64,000 bases of DNA from Mongoliitalea daihaiensis (GTDB lineage: Bacteria; Bacteroidota; Bacteroidia; Cytophagales; Cyclobacteriaceae), in contig NZ_CP063779.1 of the NCBI RefSeq assembly GCF_021596945.1, forward strand, positions 3,012,001-3,076,000. The letters run 5' to 3'. Shown piece after piece: positions 1 to 7,713 of the stretch. The notes beneath the pieces are model-generated. The model searched no databases. It was not told the DNA's origin and saw nothing but the letters and a program-made list of their open reading frames with translations. The position numbers and the translations under genes are program-made. The stretch's first letter is position 1, and the number at the start of each line of letters is the position of its first letter.

Positions 1-159
1 CCCTTTCATCTGCTCAGGATTTATCAACTTGAGCGGGAGTTTGGCAGTGTATTTTCCGTAAGGTCTTAAAATGTCCTCCGAGATCCCCAATTTAGATGCA
101 ATTTGGGTAATGGGCTGCATTTTGGTGGCTTTGGCAATTTGAAGGTCTGTAAGATTCAT
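1..159 (-). CDS. fhs: Formate-tetrahydrofolate ligase, N-terminal fragment (cut by window edge)
   Basis: Reading the minus strand from the ATG at 159 gives 53 codons that run off the left edge of the window. The translation begins MNLTDLQIAKATKMQPITQI and continues through a SEDxLRPYGKYTAKL stretch. This matches the conserved N-terminus of formate-tetrahydrofolate ligases, where a KPI..IA.KLG segment is followed by YGKYKAK. The enzyme makes 10-formyl-THF from formate, THF and ATP in the cytosol, feeding purine synthesis and the formyl donor used by Fmt (gene at 36846-37769). The P-loop and catalytic core lie outside the window, so integrity cannot be judged. No convincing promoter was found upstream. 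Confidence 0.85.
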   Translation of the reverse strand, partial: MNLTDLQIAKATKMQPITQIASKLGISEDILRPYGKYTAKLPLKLINPEQMKG

Positions 160-451
160 AAGGGTTTTATTTGACGTGTTAAAAGTAGCTTTTTAAAACT
201 GGACTATTCCTGACTTTTGGCAGGTTTTAAATCAAAAATTCAAATTTTTTACTTCCGTATTTCACTGACGGCACTTGTTTGAAATAATATCTTTTATGGA
301 TGCATATGAATCTATCCTACAGTAAATAGCACTCAAAAATAGTTCCGAAGACCATCTCGAGTCCCAACAGCCATGATAGTTTTCCATTAATATAAAACCG
401 AGGGTATTTCAAAGCATTCTTTATTTACTTGTCATTAAATTTAAACGAATC
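160..451. other. Divergent intergenic region between fhs and S9 peptidase
   Basis: This stretch of about 290 bp separates the divergent starts of fhs (minus) and the S9 peptidase (plus). It is AT-rich and must hold both promoters, but no clear TTTG / TAnnTTTG pair was found. There is no coding region and no strong hairpin. Confidence 0.5.
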
Positions 452-3301
452 ATGATACATAGAAAAAAATACCTGTTAGGCTTACTTTTCTTTTGTACTG
501 TCCTTAGCATTCAAGCACAGCAAAAAAGAGCCCTGACTCACGCTGATTATGACGGTTGGGAATCCGTTTCTTCAGATAAAATCTCAGCCAATGGACAGTG
601 GGTTGGTTTTGAAGTCAATCCACAAGATGGAGACGGAAGACTTGAAATTGTTAACCATAGTAATGCACAAAAAAGATTTGTCATTCCTCGAGCGAATAGA
701 ATGTCATTTTCACATGACAATAATTTTGCTGTAGGTAGAATTGTAGCTGCAAAGGATACGATCAAAATGCTGAAACTTAAAAAGACAAAAGCAGATGACA
801 TGCCGAAAGACAGCCTTTTTATCATCAACCTTGCATCGGGTAACGTGGAGAAGATGGCTAGGGTGAAATCATTCGCCACACCCGATAAAGAGGGGAATTG
901 GTTGGCAGTGCATTTTGAAAAAGAGCTGCCCAAAAAACCAGCAAAAAAAGAAGAAGGGGATACTACCAAGGTAGCATCACCCGAAAAGCCTAAGAAAACC
1001 GATGGAACAACCTTACTCGTAAGATCTTTTGATGGAAAAGTTAGCTATGAAATTGACCGCGTAAAGTCTTATGGATTTTCTGAAAATGGCGGGTATTTGC
1101 ATTTCGTGAAGGCTACCGAGGATACGTTAAAAAATGCAGGCATATTTTTATTAGACCTAAAATCCGGTGTTACCCAAACCATCGATACAGGAAAGACAGA
1201 TTATATGTCTCCAAAAATATCTGATTCCAATAAGTTATTTGCCTACATAACGACTGAGGATTCGTTGAAAGCTAAAAAGCCATATTATGACCTTTATTTA
1301 TATGATGTCACGAAGGCGACCAATCAAAAAATAGCGGATAAAAATACAGTAGGAATTCTTGCAGGTGGAATGGTCAGCAAGTCGGGAAGAATTAATTTTT
1401 CAGCTGACGACAGTCAAGTTTATTTTGGTACCACTCCAGATTATAGGGACTTTGATTATGAATCTGATACCACCATTTTGGATGAGGAACGGGTGAAATT
1501 AGATATTTGGGGATGGCAAGATGCTGAAATTCAGCCCATGCAATTGAGAAATAAGGGTAGGGAAGAAAATAGAAGTTTCCTAGCTGCTTACAATATTAAA
1601 GACAAGAGAGTGATTCAAATCGGCGATGAGCAGATGTACAGCATCAACTACGATCCAAAATCAACACTTAAAATCGCTTTGGCTACAGATGATTCCCCTT
1701 ACAGAAGGGAATACAGCTGGAATATTCAAATCGGAAGAGATACGTACTTGGTGAATTTGGAAACAGGTTCCAAAACATTGATCAAAAAAGCATTGTCAGG
1801 AAATCCGCAGCTGTCACCTGCCGGAAAATATGTTTATTGGTATGATGCCAGCGATAGTGCTTGGGTTGCTTTTGACATTGCAAGCAAGACATTCAAAAAT
1901 TTAAGTAAAAACTTGGATGTGAATGTTTACAATGAACAACATGATTCACCATCTCTCCCAAGCAGCTATGGCGCTGCAGGTTGGTTGAAGGATGATAAAG
2001 GATTTTTGCTTTATGATAAATATGATGTTTGGAAAGTCGATCCAACGGGGAAATTGGCTCCTCAAAACATTACTTTAGGAGTTGGGAGAACTCAAACTAT
2101 TGAGTTTAGAAGACAACGATTAGAAACAGAAGAAAGAGAAGGTATTGATCCTTCTTTACCATTTATGTTGTCTGCTTTTCATGAGTTCAATAAGAAAAAC
2201 GGATTTTTCATAGGTGATATCAATGGTAAAAAAGCTCCCTCTGAAATCATATTTACCGATAATAGATATTTAGGGTTAAGCAAAGCAGAAAACGCGAATC
2301 TTTTGACAGTTAGAAGATCAACTTATCAGGAATATGCCGATGTGTATGCTACCGATATGAAGATGTCAACGTTGACTCAATTATCTTTTGCTAATCCACA
2401 GCAAAAGGAAGTAAACTGGGGGACTGTAGAATTGGTTGATTATTTGACGAATGACAATGTACCTCTTCAAGGGTTATTATTCAAGCCAGAGAATTTTGAT
2501 CCAGCAAAGAAATACCCGATGATGGTGTATTTCTACGAAAGAAATTCTGATGGATTACACAATTACAGAGCCCCTGCTCCAAGTGCATCTACCATCAATA
2601 TCCCTTATTTTGTAAGTAATGAGTATTTGGTTTTTGTGCCAGATATCAAATATGACTTAGGCCTTCCAGGACCAAGTGCCTACAATTGCATCATCCCGGG
2701 TGTTCAGGCTATTGTTGCCAGAGGTTTTGTTGATGCGGATAATATGGCTATTCAAGGTCAAAGCTGGGGAGGATACCAAGTGGCGCATTTGATCACAAGA
2801 ACCAATATGTTTAAAGCAGCTGGCGCAGGTGCTCCAGTAGTCAATATGACTTCTGCCTATGGTGGAATTCGATGGGGGACAGGGATGAGCAGAATGTTCC
2901 AGTACGAACAGACGCAGAGTAGAATCGGTGGTACCTTGTGGGAAAAACCGATGTATTATTTACAAAACTCTCCTTTATTCTACATGGATCGAGTGAAGAC
3001 TCCTGTATTGATCATGCACAATGATGCTGATGGAGCAGTTCCATGGTATCAGGGAATAGAGATGTTTATGGCATTGAAACGTTTGAATCAGCCAGCTTGG
3101 TTGCTACAATATAATGGCGAAGACCATAACTTGGTACAGAGAAAAAATAGAAAAGATCTTTCTATACGATTATCTCAATTCTTTGATCACTACCTCAAAG
3201 GAGCTCCAGCACCACTTTGGATGACCGAGGGACTTCCCGCTATAGAAAAAGGCAGAACGTTGAAGTATGAGTTAGGGGATGGCGGTGACAGTGAGCAGTG
3301 A
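452..3301 (+). CDS. Exported S9 family (prolyl oligopeptidase-type) serine peptidase
   Basis: This 949-residue protein starts with a signal peptide (hydrophobic stretch ending in IQAQQ, about residue 23), so it is exported, probably to the periplasm. The N-terminal two thirds contain repeated short strand motifs typical of the S9 beta-propeller. The C-terminal alpha/beta-hydrolase domain carries GQSWGGYQ with the nucleophile Ser at about 771, an HNDADGAVP motif with the likely catalytic Asp at about 860, and GEDHN with His at about 892. The catalytic triad is therefore complete. It is clearly related to the 985-residue peptidase at 46133-49090, sharing the SWGGYQ, DGAVxxxQGIEMF/YY and final SQFFDHYLKG-like blocks. 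Substrate is unknown; the family cleaves peptides, often after Pro or at N-termini. The last codons lie inside a tandem heptamer repeat. Confidence 0.9.
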   Translation: MIHRKKYLLGLLFFCTVLSIQAQQKRALTHADYDGWESVSSDKISANGQWVGFEVNPQDGDGRLEIVNHSNAQKRFVIPRANRMSFSHDNNFAVGRIVAAKDTIKMLKLKKTKADDMPKDSLFIINLASGNVEKMARVKSFATPDKEGNWLAVHFEKELPKKPAKKEEGDTTKVASPEKPKKTDGTTLLVRSFDGKVSYEIDRVKSYGFSENGGYLHFVKATEDTLKNAGIFLLDLKSGVTQTIDTGKTDYMSPKISDSNKLFAYITTEDSLKAKKPYYDLYLYDVTKATNQKIADKNTVGILAGGMVSKSGRINFSADDSQVYFGTTPDYRDFDYESDTTILDEERVKLDIWGWQDAEIQPMQLRNKGREENRSFLAAYNIKDKRVIQIGDEQMYSINYDPKSTLKIALATDDSPYRREYSWNIQIGRDTYLVNLETGSKTLIKKALSGNPQLSPAGKYVYWYDASDSAWVAFDIASKTFKNLSKNLDVNVYNEQHDSPSLPSSYGAAGWLKDDKGFLLYDKYDVWKVDPTGKLAPQNITLGVGRTQTIEFRRQRLETEEREGIDPSLPFMLSAFHEFNKKNGFFIGDINGKKAPSEIIFTDNRYLGLSKAENANLLTVRRSTYQEYADVYATDMKMSTLTQLSFANPQQKEVNWGTVELVDYLTNDNVPLQGLLFKPENFDPAKKYPMMVYFYERNSDGLHNYRAPAPSASTINIPYFVSNEYLVFVPDIKYDLGLPGPSAYNCIIPGVQAIVARGFVDADNMAIQGQSWGGYQVAHLITRTNMFKAAGAGAPVVNMTSAYGGIRWGTGMSRMFQYEQTQSRIGGTLWEKPMYYLQNSPLFYMDRVKTPVLIMHNDADGAVPWYQGIEMFMALKRLNQPAWLLQYNGEDHNLVQRKNRKDLSIRLSQFFDHYLKGAPAPLWMTEGLPAIEKGRTLKYELGDGGDSEQ

Positions 3302-3331
3302 GCAGTGCATAGTGAACAGTGCATAGTGAAC
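3290..3331. repeat. Six tandem heptamers (AGTGNNY)
   Basis: Reading from 3290, six 7-bp units follow without a gap: AGTGAGC, AGTGAGC, AGTGCAT, AGTGAAC, AGTGCAT, AGTGAAC. The array starts before the stop codon (3299-3301) of the S9 peptidase, so its first bases encode the end of that protein. A single extra copy, AGTGAAC, lies at 3579-3585. The pattern recalls heptameric short tandem repeats known from cyanobacteria, but that is only an analogy. Confidence 0.85.
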
Positions 3332-3465
3332 AAATTAGGAATGAGGAATTAAGAATGAAAAATTTGTCTTAAGAACCTGCGGGGGTGGGTTCAGCTGTTA
3401 ATTCTTAAATGTTAACTTGTGGACTAGTGGTTCAAGTACTGTTTTTCTGTTAGATACACTGTTTT

Positions 3466-3481
3466 GTGGGTTTTAACCCAC
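3466..3481. repeat. 16-bp perfect palindrome
   Basis: GTGGGTT-TT-AACCCAC, with 7-bp arms around a 2-bp centre, lies in the middle of the gene-free region between the S9 peptidase and the BlaI-type gene. It could be part of a dispersed intergenic repeat or a protein-binding site; nothing in the flanks decides. Confidence 0.6.
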
Positions 3482-3635
3482 CACTGAAATTGAAGTTTTG
3501 AGACAAAACCTATCCGAATTTCCAAAGTATACACCCATCAATTGCCGTGGTTTTTAAGCCCCGGCATTGGTGGGGAACAGTGAACAGAAGAGATTAAGTG
3601 AAATATTGAACCTGCTTCACTATTTTAACAAAAGC

Positions 3636-3673
3636 AAAAAAAGCCTTTCAGCAATTCCTGGAAGGCTTTTTTT
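3636..3673. terminator. Intrinsic terminator, probably bidirectional
   Basis: The stem GCCTTTC (3643-3649) pairs with GGAAGGC (3660-3666), with one G-T wobble and a 10-nt loop. It is flanked by an A tract (3636-3642) and a T tract (3667-3673), so it can work in both directions. It would stop read-through from the S9 peptidase before the BlaI-type gene. Confidence 0.7.
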
Positions 3674-3769
3674 ATGTTCTTTTTGTCATTGTAGCATCTT
3701 TTCTCTTTTTGCAAAAACTTGCTCAATGGCAAGACTGCATAAAAAAATGGATAATTTTCACCTAATGAT

Positions 3770-3799
3770 TTTGTTGAATAATTTTTAATTCTATATTTG
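3770..3799 (+). promoter_or_regulatory. Bacteroidota-type promoter for blaI-like gene
   Basis: TTTG at 3770-3773 and TATATTTG at 3792-3799, with an 18-bp spacer, match the -33 TTTG / -7 TAnnTTTG consensus. Transcription would start near 3805, about 20 nt before the ATG at 3826. BlaI-type repressors usually bind their own promoter region. Confidence 0.6.
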
Positions 3800-3825
3800 T
3801 AGAACAAACAATACAACCATAGAAT

Positions 3826-4197
3826 ATGAGCCTGTCCAATGCCGAAGAACAATTGATGAATTTGATTTGGGAAAAGCAAAAGGTTTTTATGAAGGATATC
3901 CTAGAAGCCTATCCTGACCCCAAGCCAGCGAGTACCACTATTGCAACCTTATTGAAACGTTTGCAAGATAAAGGAGCCGTTGCTTTTGAAGTATTTGGGA
4001 ATTCCCGGGAGTATTACCCATTGATTGAAAAAAACACCTATTTCTCCAAAAAAGTCCAGGTGATGATCAAGGATTTTTTTAACGATTCACCGGCCCAATT
4101 TGCGTCTTTCTTTACACAAGAGACGGACCTGGATACAGGAGAGCTTGAAGCGCTCAAAAAAATAATTGAAGACCAACTAAAATCCCAACAGCCATGA
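3826..4197 (+). CDS. BlaI/MecI/CopY family transcriptional repressor
   Basis: This 123-residue protein has the layout of BlaI/MecI repressors: an N-terminal winged helix (EEQLMNLIWEKQKVFMKDIL ... STTIATLLKRLQDKGAV) and a C-terminal dimerisation part (about residues 75-123). The family represses target operons and is inactivated when the partner BlaR1-type membrane protease is triggered. Its stop codon overlaps the start of the M56 gene by ATGA (4194-4197), the standard translationally coupled arrangement. No beta-lactamase lies nearby, so beta-lactam sensing is not supported; in Bacteroidota such pairs are widespread and mostly uncharacterised. Confidence 0.9.
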   Translation: MSLSNAEEQLMNLIWEKQKVFMKDILEAYPDPKPASTTIATLLKRLQDKGAVAFEVFGNSREYYPLIEKNTYFSKKVQVMIKDFFNDSPAQFASFFTQETDLDTGELEALKKIIEDQLKSQQP

Positions 4198-5915
4198 TTA
4201 CTTTACTACTCAAATCTACCATAGCTCTTGCGCTATTACTTGCTTTGTATCAGTTCTTTTTGATTCGTGAACGTATGTTTACATTTAATCGGTTTTATTT
4301 GGTTTTTTCGGTGTTTTTCGCACTTTCACTTCCATTCATCTCACTTCCCTCATTCATTGAACAACCAAGTTTTGAAATCCTGTCCGATGAACCTGTTTTT
4401 TCGAACGCATTACCAGAAGTAACATCTGATATGCTTTCAGAAAAGACTACAGAAGCATCCCATACAGAGGTAGCGGTGACACCAATATCAAGTGAATCAT
4501 CCATCCCATGGCAATCCATCTTGTGGGTTGTGTATGGCTTAGGAGTCGTTTTTTTCTTTTCCAGATTCGTTTGGCAACTGATTCAATTAAGAAGAATGGT
4601 CCGGAAGGGGAGGCTAATTCTCCAAAATGGTATAAAGTATGTTCTTTTGGAAGAAGTAGAACTGCCATTTACTTTTCTGAGTTACCTGTTTATCAATAAA
4701 GAGGAGTATTTAACAGGTCGGATTGAAAAGGCTATTTTAGACCATGAGTTGGTTCACATCCGCGAAAGGCATTCTTGGGATATTATCTTGTTGGAATTGG
4801 TGAAAATTGCCTATTGGTTTAATCCACTCATCGGTTTGTATAAAAAGTCTGTACAGCTCAATCACGAATTTTTGGCTGATGCAGGAGTACTACGCCAACC
4901 GATTAATAAAGCCAGTTATCAGTATTTACTGCTACAGAAAGTATCTATCTATGCTTCCCATCAAACACTCAGTTCTGCATTCAATTTTCAAGTGACTAAG
5001 CGGCGATTGCTGATGATGGGCAAGCAAACGAACAAGTTTCGCTTAGTCTGCTTGCAAACATGTAGTGTTTTGTTAGCAATTACTTTGCTATTTTCTTTAT
5101 CCTCCTATAAAACTGTTATAAGTTCGGATTCATTTGGCTTAGATTCGGATAAAGTAGCCCAATTTGAAGCATTATTAATGAAAGGAAGTTTGGAAGAATC
5201 GCCTTTTGTTATAGGCTTGCATAAGTTGGATTTAGAGCAATTGCGGAAAATTTACTGGACTCTTACTCCAGAAGAGCGGGAAAAGACCTCTCAATTTCCT
5301 TTTTTTGAAGAACGAGTGTTTGAGGAATTACTTTTATTGCAGCAGGCCTATCCGCAGGTTGAAACGACTCTTAGGTTTGGGATGCCTCCTGCAAAAAAAG
5401 AAATCAATCAAGAAACGTATGAGTTATGGTTGCAAACAAAGAATGTCGAGTTAACTATAGACGGACAAGAACGTTCTTTGGATGAATTGAAGAATTATGC
5501 CCCAAAAGATTTTTCAATTTTTGAAGTGAGGGAGACGGCACCAAAAAAGTTTTTAAAAAAACCAGTGTATTCTATCAAGTTGATGACCCATGATTTTTAT
5601 CAGAAGAAATATTTTGAAAGCCCCAAAAATATTCAGGTGATAGAGGCCAAATATCCCAATTCCGATAAGGCATCTGTACGCTATTTTATGAGATTTCTTC
5701 GAAGCAAAACAGGAGTAATTGAAGAATATCGACCTAAAAACTATGAGGAATCCATATTCTATCATTTGAGAACTTTGAATACTGCTGATTTGGACTTCAA
5801 TGCTTTAGGGAGCAGTGCAATGTTCATCACTGGGGAAAGTTTTTCAGTGGAAGTTTTTAATTATAGTCAAAATAAGACCAAGCTTCTGGCTTTACCTATT
5901 GTAAATCAGTGGTGA
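4194..5915 (+). CDS. M56 family (BlaR1-type) membrane zinc metallopeptidase
   Basis: The 573-residue protein has N-terminal membrane segments (about residues 5-23, 36-55 and 102-122) and an HELVH zinc site at residues 184-188. A NHEFLAD segment about 35 residues later probably supplies the third zinc ligand. Another membrane segment follows at about residue 290. The C-terminal 270 residues, after this last segment, should be periplasmic but do not resemble a penicillin-binding sensor, so the signal sensed is unknown. It overlaps the BlaI-type repressor gene by 4 bp. By family logic it would cleave or trigger cleavage of that repressor after sensing an external cue. No target operon is obvious unless the pair controls its neighbours. 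Confidence 0.88.
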   Translation: MITLLLKSTIALALLLALYQFFLIRERMFTFNRFYLVFSVFFALSLPFISLPSFIEQPSFEILSDEPVFSNALPEVTSDMLSEKTTEASHTEVAVTPISSESSIPWQSILWVVYGLGVVFFFSRFVWQLIQLRRMVRKGRLILQNGIKYVLLEEVELPFTFLSYLFINKEEYLTGRIEKAILDHELVHIRERHSWDIILLELVKIAYWFNPLIGLYKKSVQLNHEFLADAGVLRQPINKASYQYLLLQKVSIYASHQTLSSAFNFQVTKRRLLMMGKQTNKFRLVCLQTCSVLLAITLLFSLSSYKTVISSDSFGLDSDKVAQFEALLMKGSLEESPFVIGLHKLDLEQLRKIYWTLTPEEREKTSQFPFFEERVFEELLLLQQAYPQVETTLRFGMPPAKKEINQETYELWLQTKNVELTIDGQERSLDELKNYAPKDFSIFEVRETAPKKFLKKPVYSIKLMTHDFYQKKYFESPKNIQVIEAKYPNSDKASVRYFMRFLRSKTGVIEEYRPKNYEESIFYHLRTLNTADLDFNALGSSAMFITGESFSVEVFNYSQNKTKLLALPIVNQW

Positions 5916-5963
5916 TAGACTGTTATATTTGGAATGAGTTGATTTGATTATCATAAAAAACTG

Positions 5964-5993
5964 TTTCAGGATTCACTGAAAGTACTATATTTG
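5964..5993 (+). promoter_or_regulatory. Promoter of the fructan/sucrose operon
   Basis: TTTC (5964-5967, one mismatch to TTTG) and TATATTTG (5986-5993, exact TAnnTTTG) are separated by 18 bp. Transcription would start near 5999. The -7 box overlaps the left arm of the 14-bp inverted repeat, which suggests that operon expression is controlled by a factor bound there. Confidence 0.6.
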
Positions 5994-6066
5994 GAGTTAT
6001 TGTCTAGTGAAAAAAGTTCCATGGACGATAAGGTGTAGAACTCAAATACATTACAATAACTCCAAA
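5990..6066. promoter_or_regulatory. 14-bp perfect inverted repeat, candidate operator pair
   Basis: TTTGGAGTTATTGT at 5990-6003 is repeated in exact inverse orientation at 6053-6066, with 49 bp between. The left arm overlaps the -7 box and predicted transcription start; the right arm ends 2 bp before the symporter ATG (6069). Arm centres are 63 bp apart, which is six turns of B-DNA at 10.5 bp per turn. This suits two operator half-sites bound on the same face of the helix. An RNA hairpin is less likely because the transcript would begin inside the left arm. No regulator gene for this operon was recognised nearby. Confidence 0.6.
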
Positions 6067-6068
6067 CT

Positions 6069-7712
6069 ATGTTACTCGAACCATTAGACCTGATTGTATT
6101 TATCGGTTACTGTTGCCTGATTGTGGGCATGGGTATTTTTGTTTCCAGAGAAAAAAAAGGCCATGTCAAAGATTCTAAAGATTATTTTCTTGCTTCCAAA
6201 GCACTGCCATGGTGGGCTGTTGGAGCGTCCTTGATTGCATCCAATATCTCCGCAGAGCAGTTTATCGGTATGTCTGGTTCAGGTTTTGCAATGGGTTTGG
6301 CGATTGCAACTTATGAGTGGATGGCTGCTGCTACCTTGCTGGTGGTAGCGATTTTCTTTTTACCGGTGTATATTAAGAAAGGTATTTACACCATGCCGGG
6401 TTTTTTGTTGGATCGATATGATGCACGTGTTCGGACCACGATGGCTGTATTTTGGCTGCTTTTGTATGTCTTAGTTAATCTCACTTCTGTACTTTACTTG
6501 GGAGCATTGAGTTTAAACACCATTTTGGATATCAAATTGGAATATGGAATAGCTGGCCTTGCCTTGTTCGCGATGGTGTACTCGATTTATGGAGGATTGA
6601 AAGCAGTGGCTTGGACAGATGTAGTGCAGGTAGTGTTTTTGATTGCAGGGGGATTGGCTACCACTTATTTGGCATTGAATATTGTGGGTTCTGGTGACGC
6701 TTGGGCAGGAATGAGTTTGCTAAGACAAGAAGTGCCAGGACATTTTTCCATGATTTTGGAAAAGGGTGAAATGATGATTCCTGATGGACAAGGAGGTACG
6801 CGTGACGCTTATTTGGATTTACCAGGCTTATCTGTCTTGGTAGGAGGGATGTGGATTGTCAATCTAAGCTATTGGGGATTTAATCAATACATTACGCAAC
6901 GGGCAATGGCAGCCAAAAACCTTAATGAAGCCCAGTTGGGGATTATTTTTGCGGGATTTATAAAGTTGTTAATGCCTTTGATTGTAGTTATTCCCGGGAT
7001 TGCAGCACTTGTGATTGTCAATGGAGGTACAGATCTTGGTTTTATTCAATCCATGACTGACCCTATGACAGGGAATATCAAACCCGATCGTGCTTATCCA
7101 ACCTTACTCCAACTTTTACCTGTAGGATTGAAAGGATTGGCGTTTGCGGCATTGACAGCGGCAATCGTTTCTTCATTGGCATCCATGGCCAACAGCACTT
7201 CAACGATTTTTACCATGGATATCTACAAACAATACATAGAAAAAGATGCCTCAGAAACCAAGCAAGTGACTGTAGGTCGACTGGCAGCCTTGGTCGCTTT
7301 TGTTGTAGCAGCTTTGATTGCCCCCGCTTTAGGTACTTTGGATCAAGCCTTCCAATTTATTCAAGAGTACACAGGCTTTGTATCTCCTGGGGTTTTTGCA
7401 ATTTTCTTCTTTGGTGTGTTTTGGAAAAAGACGACTTCCAATGCGGCCTTAACAGCAGCTGTATTGACAATTCCCCTCTCTACAGCCTTGAAATTTAGTC
7501 TTCCAAATTTGCCCTTCATTGATCGAATGGGAGTAGTATTTTTGATCATTGCAGGGTTAATCATTGCAATCAGTTTGTATGAAGGCAAAGGCAAAGATCA
7601 TCCGAATAGCATTGAAGTTAATAGAGAACTCTTTAAAACCAGCATGACTTTCAAAATTGGAGCAATAGCAATTTCAGCCATTATCGCTGCTTTATACATA
7701 ATTTTCTGGTAA
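6069..7712 (+). CDS. SSS-family sodium:sugar symporter
   Basis: The 547-residue protein has about 13-14 hydrophobic segments and typical sodium:solute symporter features: an early FLASKALPWWAVGASLIASNISAEQ-type loop (TM1), a GMSGSGFAMG segment, and an SLASMANSTSTIFTMDIYK segment near residue 375 that matches the TM8 sodium-site region. It is closest in style to SGLT/SglT sugar carriers. It would bring a monosaccharide across the inner membrane with Na+. It is the first gene of a tight operon: the GH32 start follows the stop by 1 bp. Fructose or a fructan product is the likely substrate by context. Confidence 0.88.
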   Translation: MLLEPLDLIVFIGYCCLIVGMGIFVSREKKGHVKDSKDYFLASKALPWWAVGASLIASNISAEQFIGMSGSGFAMGLAIATYEWMAAATLLVVAIFFLPVYIKKGIYTMPGFLLDRYDARVRTTMAVFWLLLYVLVNLTSVLYLGALSLNTILDIKLEYGIAGLALFAMVYSIYGGLKAVAWTDVVQVVFLIAGGLATTYLALNIVGSGDAWAGMSLLRQEVPGHFSMILEKGEMMIPDGQGGTRDAYLDLPGLSVLVGGMWIVNLSYWGFNQYITQRAMAAKNLNEAQLGIIFAGFIKLLMPLIVVIPGIAALVIVNGGTDLGFIQSMTDPMTGNIKPDRAYPTLLQLLPVGLKGLAFAALTAAIVSSLASMANSTSTIFTMDIYKQYIEKDASETKQVTVGRLAALVAFVVAALIAPALGTLDQAFQFIQEYTGFVSPGVFAIFFFGVFWKKTTSNAALTAAVLTIPLSTALKFSLPNLPFIDRMGVVFLIIAGLIIAISLYEGKGKDHPNSIEVNRELFKTSMTFKIGAIAISAIIAALYIIFW

Positions 7713-7713
7713 G

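Larger units (their letters stand above)
3302..3825. other. Gene-poor region rich in hairpins and simple repeats
   Basis: About 520 bp without a credible gene. It holds the rest of the heptamer array, then GAATGA/GAATTAAG-type simple repeats (about 3338-3360), a GAACC...GGTTC hairpin (3373-3392), a perfect 16-bp palindrome (3466-3481), a TGCCG...CGGCA hairpin (3543-3566), a terminator (3636-3673) and the promoter of the BlaI-type gene (3770-3799). Short open frames here (3567-3788 plus, 3625-3879 minus) overlap these elements and look non-coding. Confidence 0.6.

Noticed and set aside
547-969. 140-residue minus-strand frame inside the S9 peptidase gene
   Set aside because: It is a shadow of the real plus-strand gene, as are the other antisense frames inside large genes.
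3290-3331. Heptamer array as a CRISPR
   Set aside because: Units are 7 bp with no spacers and no cas genes are nearby.
3567-3879. Two short overlapping open frames (73 and 84 residues) in the gene-free region
   Set aside because: They overlap a terminator, a promoter and repeats, have no coding character and no family match.
3826-5915. BlaI/BlaR1-type pair as a beta-lactam resistance system
   Set aside because: No beta-lactamase or penicillin-binding sensor domain is present; only the general regulatory pair is supported.
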